A stretch of DNA of 64,000 bases, from positions 558,001 through 622,000 of the forward strand of contig NC_057375.1 of the NCBI RefSeq assembly GCF_016906535.1. The letters are read 5' to 3'. Position numbers and translations under genes: made by a program. The first letter of the stretch is position 1; each line of letters begins with the position of its first letter. Positions 1-10,454 of this stretch are shown here, one piece after another. This DNA comes from Rhizoctonia solani (taxonomy: Eukaryota; Basidiomycota; Agaricomycetes; Cantharellales; Ceratobasidiaceae). The notes below the pieces were generated by a model. The model was not told the DNA's origin and did no database searches. It was given only the letters and a program-made list of their open reading frames with translations.

Positions 1-892
1 GTGTGGTTGTGATTAAAAGCACTAGGACGGACTGCTATTATACGTTTTGTTGAACCTCATACCCAGGGTTATCACTGGCTATTTCGGGTAGAACTAGGCC
101 ATTCGACAAGCTAGATCCCGCGCATCAAATATGAATAATCTACGTAAAGTCTCGGCCTCAGGATAGCGTGTCCGCACATTTGGTTTCTGGCTAGATTATT
201 GGGTTCTCTCAACTATTGCTGCGAGAATAATTTGAAGGTTGTGCATCAATAGCTCCAGCGGCAAGTCACTCAGCGATGTGGGGTGGGAAATATGTCGTGG
301 GTAGCATCCAATGAGAGCCAAAATCAGGTCAAACTGCCCGATTCATCTATCCGCAAATGCAGTCAATACAATGCAATTAGCTTGCATTCAAACACGGCTG
401 CATGTACCTCCCCTCAAACATACCCCCTAGCTGCAAAAGAAAGAATCGTTTGCCTAAGTATGAGACCTAGCATATCTTAAAGTGATCGGCAGTTCGGCGC
501 TCCTCTGATGCGACAAGGATACAGGACCGATCGCAGCATTTTCCCTAGCATGATGAATCATAGCTGAAGTCTAGGCCGAAGTCGCCTCTTTGCGTGGTTT
601 ACTCACAACGCAAGCCGAAATATAGCGCTCGAATTCCCACGTTTGAGCACAACTTCGACCCTCCCTGTGCAGCAACCGTGTTTTTCAAACTAGGCGTTGT
701 CTCATTCCAACTTGATCGCTAAGAATGCCTGGTTTATCTTCTTCCGATATAACCTAAATTGGGCAAGGAAAGCGCGACATGAATGCTCTAATGGCCGAGA
801 ATTTTATAACTCTATCTAATTCTTAGTCCTCATTAAAGAATATATACGAACAGTTTGAGAGGTCATGCCGTGTTTCGTGAAAAAAAAATCAC
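1..892. other. intergenic, no recognisable gene
   Basis: I see only short open frames without recognisable motifs or paired splice sites. It lies downstream of the P450 stop codon, so its right edge should carry the P450 3' UTR. Confidence 0.5.
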
Positions 893-3310
893 TTAAACCT
901 TGGTTTCACCGCTAGCCTCCTTCATACGAACCCAGAGTCCACCCTATAAAAATATTAAAGAAAGCTCCATTATGAGAACCTAATAAACTCACCACAGCAT
1001 ACATAGTGAGATGGCTCTTCAACCAAAATTGCTCAATCGCCTGGCGGCCTGGACCTTGCTTCCAGTGCGAGGGAGGGTGAGACTCGAGAGGCTGCGCATC
1101 TGGTGCGAGCGTAATGTGGTCTACGTGTTGAAGAAGCCTCACCAGGAAGTAGGACGATTCACTATAGGAAGTTATTGAGTCAGAACTTATCAATCGACCC
1201 TCAGCAACGACGTACTTGTAAGCAAACTGCTGGCCTAGACACTAAATTCAAAGGGTCGATTTTATATAGCTTTGAGATGCGATTAAGGCAACTTACAATA
1301 CGGGGACCAGCGCTGAACGGGAGGAAGATAAATGGATTCGGTGTGACATATTTCTTCAGCCGTTCGTCTAGCCAACGTTCGGGATCGAACTCTTCAGCAT
1401 CCGGCTAATGAATTATTTTGAAGTTAGTAAGCATAGCCTCGTTAATTAATTTAAGGGTGACCGACCCCCCAGAGGTCCTTTCGTCGGTGCATATGGAAAA
1501 TCGAGATAGGAATTCTGGTGCAGTCAGCGACACTATCCCAAGTAAAGGAGAAATTACACTCACTGAGCACCAGCAGGGACGTAGAACTTTTTCCCTTCAG
1601 ACTTCAGCACGGTTGACCTGGATGCCGTACGCTCGTTGAAAGGTACTGGCGGGAACACTCTGGGTCGCATCAGGAATCATGATTTGTCAGCAGCATACAA
1701 CTAACTCACCGAAGTACCTCGTTGATAAAGGCCCTCAAGTACTTCATTCCACGAAGAGCTTCGAATGTGGGGTATTCAGAGGAACCAAAAGTGCTTAGTA
1801 CCTCGGCACGGAGCTTGACAAGGCATTCAGGATACATGGCCAAAGCATAGCAGGCAAATGTGAGTGTGGCTGCCGTCTGTCAGAGTACCCTTTAGTTTAC
1901 AAACGAACCATACTTGAAGAAGAGGAAAATACCGTATCGCGGCCCGCAATCAAAATATTCAAAAGCTCATCCTTAATAACTCGTTCATCTGCTCTTTTCA
2001 ATCAGCCCGATTCAAACGCATGCTCGTCATGGTACGCACCGTCCGAGCACCTGACCAAATGATCCAACAAAGTCTCTCCTTCACCACCAGCTTCCTTCTC
2101 CTTGAGATTCAATAGACCATCTCGCTTCTCTTTCAGCTTGGCTTCGAGGATCGGGTTTGTAAAGGCGTTGATAACCTTCATGCTCCCTTCCGTTTTGTCC
2201 TTGAATAATTCAAACCATGGCCAAAACGAACCCAGAACGAATCTACCCATAAGCAACTCCTGAGCACGACCAAATGCTACAGCGAACGTAGCACTTTCGT
2301 CAGCAGGGGGCTCATTTGGGCGAGGCAATGGTGCGCTGAGAGAATGAGTTGAAGAACCAAACAAGAACTCGGTGGCAGAATCCAGGGTGAACCGTCCAAC
2401 CAGGTCCTGGAAATCCACAGCCGGGGAGCCAGGCTCAGATAGTCTTTTCAGTAGTTTCTTAATAGCGATATCCGAGTGTTGGGCAAAGAGATCTATATGC
2501 GTGACTCGTTCGCGATGGAAGTATGGCCTGGACATTGATCGATGCAGTTGCCACATATCTCCATCCGAGTTGAAAACGCCGACGCCGAGGACGGTGTCCA
2601 TCTTTGTTTTGAACTTCTTTCCTGAATCGATAGTGTCAGTTGATTGAATCGAAGTAGCGTATCCAGCAATCCTCTGAAGCTACTGGCGAATAAACTCACC
2701 CTTCTCAAAGCTATTAAAGTCTGTGCTCAATACAGACTTGACACATTCGGGATCGCATGTAAACACCTATTCTACACATGAGCATATAACGATCCAAGAG
2801 CCCCAAAATTATACTGGTCACCTGATCAAGTCCAAAAATCCTCATATTGAATGTATGGCCATGCGTGGGAAAGCATTGGCTAAACATTTCTCCGATGTAT
2901 CCTGTCATTGTAACCAGTCAATTTAGGTGATACCTTTGAGCAACATACTCACCAGTTTCTCTCATATGTAGTGCTTCCGGAATCCAGTCAATGTTCCCCG
3001 GGAGTCTCTTCTTGATACGAGGCGCTTCAATCACATCAGGACCCAACCTCCTACGATCTTGCCGCCTACGAAGGTACCTCACAAGACTACTCAGAGACGA
3101 ATATAGAGCCAAAGCTAGTGGGAAGAACAAAGCGCGCAGAGTAGGGTTGGTGATGCATCTTTGGAGATAGTCAGATTCAATGCCCTTTTGGGTTTGACAT
3201 CCAATCACAAGGCCAAGGTATATAAAGGCTGGTGGAGCCAACAGACCCGGAACCAGCCGTAGAACTACAGGCAACCCAGGTCCTATCCACGTCCGGTTGA
3301 TATGTTGCAT
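893..3310 (-). CDS. cytochrome P450 monooxygenase (CYP63-like)
   Basis: Heme-thiolate monooxygenase, probably ER-anchored, using electrons from NADPH-P450 reductase; substrate unknown. The first exon (from ATG at 3310) begins with hydrophobic segments ([27 protein letters not shown]) followed by a basic RRRQDRRR stretch, as in an N-terminal anchor. The I-helix AGRDT/TA motif (around 1925-1950), the K-helix E..R in FINEVLR, the PERW motif (EEFDPERWL) and the heme-binding [16 protein letters not shown] (1190-1290) are all present in order. I can join about a dozen exons in frame to a stop at 893-895 (ending ASGETKV), roughly 615 residues, so the gene looks intact. The heme-ligand Cys lies in a 26-nt exon (1216-1241). 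Family membership (CYP63/CYP5xxx of basidiomycetes) is my judgement from motifs; the P450 call itself is secure. Confidence 0.93.
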
Positions 3311-3736
3311 GTTAACACACGCGTTACTGAGGGGGAGGGGTGAAGCCGCGTCTCGGAAGGATATTAAGTACTATCAAAGTTGCGGGTCCCCACGAGCAGC
3401 CCCAGCATGGGGCCTTCTAATTCTCTCTTGTGAGTTGTCTTGGATAACGTGCGCCGGGGGCCGGGATGGGATATTCCAGTTCCACAGCTAATGCATTTAT
3501 GATTTCTCTTGAAATTACACAGAAGCAGAATCAAAAACAGGCATTTTGGGGATGTCGCTACTGTAGATAACCCGTGGTACTTTCGTCATGCCACAATCCC
3601 CACGCGTATCGAAGAATGGATTGGGCATCGCGAAGATGTTAATTCACGTGAGCAAAAGCTAACCTAAAATTCCAAATCTGGAGCTGATTACGCCACGTGA
3701 CCCTCGGCTTGACCAATACATCTACCACGGCCCGCG
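3311..3736. other. divergent intergenic region
   Basis: A 426-bp spacer between the divergently transcribed P450 (-) and the SCOC-like gene (+). It must hold both promoters; I see no clear TATA box. Confidence 0.4.
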
Positions 3737-4131
3737 ATGGCTTTCTCAGCTTCACTTTCCCAATCGAATCCGTTTGGATATGATGAGGAAGCGGACATGT
3801 CGGCTGGATGGGGAGCTCCTACTACGCAACCAAATTCATCGAGTGATGCTCTGAAGAATACGATGAAAAAAGAAGCGGTGATTAAGTAGGCAGGCCTTCC
3901 CACCCCCACACAAGCGTGGACTAATCGCTACGCAGAGATATCGTTGCGGCACAGGACGATCTTCGTAGTATGTGCAATTCACCCATCACTTGATAGGTAC
4001 GGACTTACGTGATTGTAGCATTGTTAGGGCGTGTACAGACGGTACAGGCCGAGGTTGACAAGCTGTCATCTGGCAATGCGATGCTTCAAATGTACATCGA
4101 CAATCTCACAAAGCAAATTGCTAAGCGGTAG
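3737..4131 (+). CDS. short coiled-coil protein (SCOC / DUF2205 family)
   Basis: Small three-exon gene, 97 residues. Exons 3737-3885, 3936-3967 and 4019-4131 join in frame through GT-AG introns of about 50 nt; the first has a CTAAT branch site. The N-terminal half is Ser/acidic (MAFSASLSQSNPFGYDEE). The C-terminal half is a heptad coiled coil, with LLGRVQTVQAEVDKLSSGN followed by MLQMYIDNLTKQIAKR. The LxxYIxNL signature near the end resembles LGQYIENL of animal SCOC, a Golgi-associated coiled-coil protein that binds Arl1-type GTPases and takes part in trafficking and autophagy. The total coding length is an exact multiple of three and both introns keep phase, which supports the model. The function here is inferred from the family. 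Confidence 0.72.
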
Positions 4132-4904
4132 GGGCGGAGCAAACCCCACTGATCGAGTAGAAGCTCTTTGTATGTAAAAATCTCAAGTAGCGCACCAGCT
4201 CGTTTGACTATTCATAGTATCGATAGTATCGACTTCATTGAGTCATCTAGAGGTGGTCCAGCTTGATGTGGCCGAACGAAAGTGTGACAGGGCGCTAGAC
4301 AAAGTGCGTTTCCGCGACCCACTTCACAGGTCTACGTGGGGAGAAGTTTAATTCTGTGCCCGTATTTCAAAAAATGGACGACCCTTTACTATGTGCGCCA
4401 ACACAAGCTTCCTTGCTTGTGCGTGGCAGAGATAAAAGCCAGGGCGGCGGAGCTTAATTTTGAAGCGAACATATATCTGAGATGGGATTTCTAGTGCTCA
4501 GCAGGGGTGTGATAAAACGCTTGAGGATTCTGAACTACTGTGCTTCAAAGATGAAATAAACTACAATCAACTTAGTCACGGAAGCTTGATCAATTAAAGC
4601 TTTCGTTCAATTGAATAACCTTATCAAACTGTTGTCTCTCCTTAATCGTTTGTTATATCCCAAAGGACCCGACCGAGTTTTGATAAAGCTGGGTATACAC
4701 GGGGAGCGATCATCTCAATTAAAAAATAGCTCACTTTGAACGACTGAGAACATTCTAGAGCCAGACATCACGGCACAGTAGCCACTTCAACACGTGACTG
4801 TAATGTAACGACCTCCAGGATGATCAGGTGGCTATTGATCGTGCCACGACCCTCAACCCGACCTCTACGTTCCTGGGTGACCTCTCACAAAAACAAGCTT
4901 TACA
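4132..4904. other. intergenic, RdRP upstream region
   Basis: About 770 bp with no convincing exon. It separates the SCOC-like stop codon from the RdRP start and presumably carries the RdRP promoter. Confidence 0.4.
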
Positions 4905-7900
4905 ATGCATACACTATACTTTCATCGCCTTCCTCCCAACGTCGCAAAAAGTGCTTTTTCGGATGCTATTGACAAATTTATTGCCAACGCCCTTAGCGAA
5001 GCCACGGGTGTCTCTCGACCTTCGATTCATATGGATGTTCTCAGCAACCCAACTTTGAATAAGAAGCACTACGGTTATGGATCGCTTCGGTTTACAGACG
5101 AGAAAGCAAAGGAAATGTTCATGGCCAAAGTAAGTCAGGATATCTGTTTAAATAGTTCCTGCGCTAAGATGAGCAAAAGCTCAAAACAGAGCCGATCATG
5201 TTTGGTTCTGAAACTGTGGAATTCTTGCTCGAAAAGCCAGCCAATGTGCCAGAGTCACACTTCGGGCAATCAACTAGTTCTTCATCGGAAGTAGCCTCCA
5301 GGTCTAACGGACGATCACCCCAATCAAGCGGCTCTACGTCTCCCCGGCAAGCCAGTCGGTCTAATGCCTTCTCCAAGACACCAGGTCGGCCTAATCGACA
5401 TGTTATGAACCTGAATCGAGCAAAGCCTCCTCAATTTGAAAAGAGGGAGGTGCGCCCGCCAAATATCAAATACCTTCGCAAACTCCACCACCGGCTTTCG
5501 GTTCTCGGACAGCACTTACGCCTAGAAACACTGGAATTTGGAGTCCTACGCAACTGGAACTTCTCCGTCGAGTACTCGCGCTCCCTTATTGAAGAAACAG
5601 GCTATTTCAAATTTGAAGATGACGAAAAATCAATGCGAATTAGTATTGGAGGCTCACACCACGACTCAACAGAGTCAAGCATCGCTATCGCGATACAGAA
5701 TGTCAACTATGTAGCTCTAGGAACCGACTTCGGAAACCGATATATGTTTCTTTCGCTTTCGCAAAACCCACAGTTTGAGCTTGGTAATATCGCTCGACCG
5801 ATGACCGGGAATGGAAGAGTCGATGCACGACGGTGCCGGGATCGACTGTCTGCTCTTGACGATCGCCATGGACGAGTTGCACCATATACCTCTCGGTGGA
5901 TTAAGCTCACCTTTCACGTGGACAGCCCAGCTCCCGACGCACAGTTGTGCAAGATGGCTGGGCTCGTCGAACCAGCAATAGATCCCCCACTCAGCTTTAG
6001 AAAACTAGACGTCTACTCTCCTCGTAATATCGCCTCTGTCGAAAATTGGTCTCAGGGAGGTTCCTTGGACTGGGAGGTTGCCTTTCAGGTCGAGGCCCTC
6101 TTCCGTAATGGAGTGCTCGTGCCAACAGAGATCATGGCGATCAAACCGATCATAGAAGCGTTGGCCAAACAATCAAAGGGTCAAGCCGCGGATGCACTTC
6201 GAACTTTTAGGGCTGAAATTCAAGGCGCTGGTGCTCGGAGGACTTTCAACGATTTCGAGGACAAGGACGTCGTCAAGGAATTCAGCGATCACATCAGCCG
6301 AAACACCCAGTCGATGCCCTTGGAACGGATTAAAATATCAAATTCCAATTTTATGTGCTACCATTTAAAGATTACCCCCACCGCTGTGCACCTCAACGGT
6401 TTGTCTTTTGCTGCGTGGTTGATATGCAAGCTAACCTGCCACTCAGGGCCCTTGGAAGAACAATCGAACCGGGTCATACGTCGGTACCCCGGATACGAGA
6501 CGCATTTCATAAGGGTCGCTTTCACTGACGAAGCGGACGAAAGAACTCGCTTCGAGTATGAAGTTGACACTTTGGCATTTACCCAAAAGAGAGTTGGCCA
6601 GTTTCTCAAAAACGGTAAGCACGATTTCGGTTTTTCAATCCTTGCTCTCACTCAGGCATCAATCATAGAAATATTGGTTTGTAATCGACGCTATGAACTA
6701 CTCGGATACAGCCAATCTGGTAAGCAGGCTGTGAGCTTATATAAGCGCACAGAACTAACATATTCAAATAACTATAGGTTTCCGTGAAAATGCATGCTTT
6801 TACATTGCACCCTTTGAATGGGAAGGCCAAACTATCAATGGCGAATACATCCGTCAGAGCTTGGGCAATTTTGACCGAGTTATCGATTCCCCATCACGCT
6901 ACGGCGCCCGCATGAGCCAGGCGTTTTCCGCGACCAGTCCATCGGTTGTGCTCAAGGAGTCGGAAATCAAGCAAATTCCAGAACTCCAAGCGTCACGTAA
7001 AAGGATATTTTCGGACGGCTGTGCAACTATTAGTCGGGAGCTCGCAAAGGATGTTTGGGCTAGTTTAGTGGAAAATATGCCTGCTGATCGTCAGGCTTTT
7101 CTCCAAGACGTTCAGCCCCCTTCTGCATTCCAGATTAGAATCGGAGGTCGGTTCCCTTAAGCTCTTTTTTATGGATACATCTAACGCTGCTATCGGGATT
7201 TTTAGGAAGTAAAGGCATGGTTCGACTTGACCCCAAATTGGAGGGTCGAATGTTATGCCTGCGCCCTTCGATGATCAAATTCGATGCTGAGCATGAGCTC
7301 TCTTTGGAAATCGCTCGTGCATTCACGACTTTCAGCCCTTGTTTTCTGAATAGGTATGCATCTTCGTAGATGATCTAAATGCAAAGTTGACAACGGTCAC
7401 TATGTAGGCCGCTCATAGTACTACTCTGGAGCGGTGGCGTGGAAGATGAAGTCTTTGTAAAGCTGATGAAAGATAGCTTGGCTCGGACAACGTCCGACAT
7501 GTCCACCCTAGACGGAGTAGCCCAGCAACTCTATGCAAATCAGCTAGGAGCTCCTTTCCACCTGGCTAGTACATTCCGCCGACTGTCCCGTCTGAATATA
7601 GCGCTCGATCTGCCAGAATTTCGCACCTCAGGTATACATAAACTTTTGAACGCCACTCTCTTCCATATCAAGCGCGATCTCAAACACAAGGCGAGGATAA
7701 AGGTCCCGGATAGCTATACCCTTGTCGGCGTTTGCGACGAAGATGATTACTTACGACCACGTCAAATATACGGTAAGCGATTGCGCATAATGGTTGCTTT
7801 ACCCAGCTGAGATACACTTATTGCTTAAACTCTAGCTTGCATCCAGCATGTCGATCACAATAGCGGAATGGCGGATGTGCGATATCTAGAGGGACGCTAT

Positions 7901-9560
7901 CTAGTCACCCGGAGCCCGGTCATACACCCAGGTGACGCGCAGGTAGTTTGGGCGATCGGAAAACCGCCCACCGATTCGCCCTTTTACGGAGAAGGCAACA
8001 ACTTACCCAATATTGTTGTTTTCTCCACTAGAGGGGTCCGCTCCATTCCTAGTATGTTGGGTGGCGGTGACCTTGGTAAGTACATTTAATATTACTTGAA
8101 CCGACTTCTGAAACCAGTGTATAGATGGAGTATGTTGACTTGGTTTATTCATCTTCACTCACTAACCAGCAATCAGGATCTTTACAATTTGATACCACTA
8201 CCAGAACTTATCCCCCGTTATAGATACAGCCCAGCCAATTACGACAATCCTAACCCAAAGAAGATTGGCCGCCCTAGGTTAGTTTCTAAACTGGACGCGA
8301 CGATATCTTGGTTAATCATGTCCACAGTACCATTAATGATGTCGCCGATTTTATGGTTGAGGTCAGTCGCGTTCCCCCTGACTGATACATGTACTTATGA
8401 TTCCGGGCGTATGTAGTACATCTGTCATGATGCGGTACGTGACTTGTATTCAATTATAATCACGTAGTTATTGATTATAGACCGTGTAGCTTGGCATGAT
8501 TGCCACCAACCACCTCGTTATTGCTTCAACCTCTGAGATGCGTGCTCGGGACGAGAATTGCCTGATTAATGCGGAGTTGCATTCCAAGGTGTGCACCAAA
8601 GAACATACGAAGTCTTTTTTAAAATTGACTGTGCTCCAATCAGGCTGTTGATTTTGTGAAAAATGGCTACTATGTGGCGAACCACGAGATCCGAAAAGCC
8701 AAATATGACAAGCATATCAACGAAGATACTGGAATGGGTCTGAAGCCTGACTGGCAAGCTGGCCATGGACGTGACCCTACTGATGGCCGGTATTACGAAT
8801 GCGACAGGTTCGTATTCACTTCTTAAATGAACCCGTCCCTCTAGCTTACGTATACTGTTGTAGCGTGCTTGGAAAGCTATTTCGTGCAGTTGAGCTACCT
8901 TCAGGAAATCCCGCCCGAGAATCAGAAATCCAACAGCAGGTGCCAAATGTAATACAGAAATGCATCGCCAGCCATGTTGCCAAATACAAGGACGAAATCA
9001 AGACGACTTTTAGTAGCCCTGCCACCATCGCATTTATTCAATCCTTGATACTGCGTTATACATCCGAGCTCAACCATATATGCGTGGCGCATACAATCTC
9101 CAGCGAGTCTGCCGAGCGGGTATCCGAAATCGAGGTCATGCTGGGCACTAATCTCGAAGTAAATTCAAAGTCAGACCTGATCAAACGGATGAAGAGCCTT
9201 ACCCACAACCTCGCCAACACCATGCGACATCAACTCAAAGCAACAGAAGCTGAAACTAATTATGTCTGGCTAGGTCGCGCCTGGAAGGCGTACCTGCTCA
9301 CTAGTAAACTTGGTGACGAGACCTTTGGGACGTTCAGCTTCAGTTGGCTTGCATTGGGTTCGGTTCTCGATGCATTACAAGCTATTGATGAACGATTTAT
9401 GCCTCAGATTAGCCCAATCATCCCTCCTTTTGAATCTACTCCTTCCGGGCGCCCCAAACTGGACGAAGATTACCCTCTCCCAGATTATGACAATTGGAAT
9501 GACTGGGCCGACGAAATTCCGGAAGACGTCGAAGAAAAGACCAAAGGTAAAGGCTCGTAA
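4905..9560 (+). CDS. cellular RNA-dependent RNA polymerase (QDE-1/Rdp1 class)
   Basis: RNA-silencing polymerase that copies aberrant RNA into dsRNA for Dicer. My model has 15 exons: 4905-5129, 5174-6398, 6447-6614, 6669-6719, 6778-7146, 7206-7353, 7408-7772, 7836-8075, 8125-8129, 8177-8277, 8328-8361, 8417-8434, 8490-8588, 8644-8807, 8864-9560. These sum to 3909 nt (1302 residues) without a stop. Family blocks in order are EEQSNRVIRRYPGYETHFIR, FIRVAFTDE, the WSGGVEDE region, VTRSPVIHPGDAQ, the catalytic GGGDLDGDLYNL (Asp929, 931 and 933 in this model) and KAKYDKHINEDTGMG. The catalytic loop is rebuilt only if a 5-nt exon (8125-8129) is included, and a second tiny exon (8417-8434) supplies YICHDA before LGMIATNHLVIA. 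The N-terminal ~75 residues look like a short RRM-like lead. A GT-AG intron from 9546 would replace the last residues (KGKGS) with a Gly/Ser/Arg-rich tail ending at 9832. This is a host gene, not viral. Confidence 0.95.
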
Positions 9561-10454
9561 AGCGGCGCTGGATTGGTTAAATGCTAAATCGGATGTCGAT
9601 AGAAAAAGGCGATGGTCAACTGAATACCGGACGCAACAAAGATCGGGTTCGACAGCAAGGGGGGTGGAATAATGGCAGAAGGAGCCTTGGCGGAAGTAGT
9701 AGCAGCTTTAGCTGCGATAACCATATTGATGTTCAAAACCCAAGTTTCAGTAGTAAAGGGCAAACTACACGCTCGAGTGGGGGTCGTAAGACTGGATATA
9801 GAATTATTGCTACCGGAAACATCTCATTCTGACGCGGTGAGTGATATCATATATTACACTGGTTTCAATTGAGGTATCGAAGCCAGCGTGTTTTAGAAAT
9901 TAGTCCATCGTTATGGTTTGAATGTTGAAGGGCTTGTTTCAATCTTCGTAGAAGTAGCGCTGGGTGACTATCTCATACTTTAGACTTATAATCCAACTGC
10001 TAGTGCCTTGTTAAAATAGACGCATTGATTGTTCTTGTGGAGATTTCGGCGAGCTAACTAAGACTTGTAGCCTAAAACAACATCCTTGTATGAATTAGAC
10101 TCATTCCACTTGTGGCCTTCAAGAGAGCAAATACATCGTAGAAGCATGGGAGGCTATAAAAACATAATGATATTTATAAGCCAAATCTGTTACTTTGTGC
10201 ACAAAACGCAAGACCCCTCTTCCTGACTTTTGGGACTCTTGACAATTTATAGATACGTTCCTCAATTCAAGAACCAAGAAAATTAAAGTTTAGACTACAG
10301 AGCATTACAAAGGCTGTGGTTAGAGATGTTTAAGTGAATGAACCGGCGACCGTTAGATGACCGTACGAACAAGATCCGATAAAACGAAAAATCACGTTGA
10401 TCCAGATTGATATTACCAACCATCGATTTCAGGCTATATATCCCAATTTTAAAA
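9561..10454. other. intergenic, with possible alternative RdRP 3' exon
   Basis: 9602-9832 is open in the RdRP frame if the intron starting at 9546 is used; its product is rich in Gly, Ser, Asn and Arg (RQQGGWNNGRRSLGGSSSS). The remainder to 10454 is AT-rich and shows nothing else. The region is the convergent space between RdRP (+) and the first TmpA-like gene (-). Confidence 0.4.

Noticed and set aside
8076..8176. RdRP catalytic motif appearing broken (pseudogene)
   Set aside because: A first reading with one intron gave a frameshift, but two introns and a 5-nt exon restore the exact motif and the whole frame.
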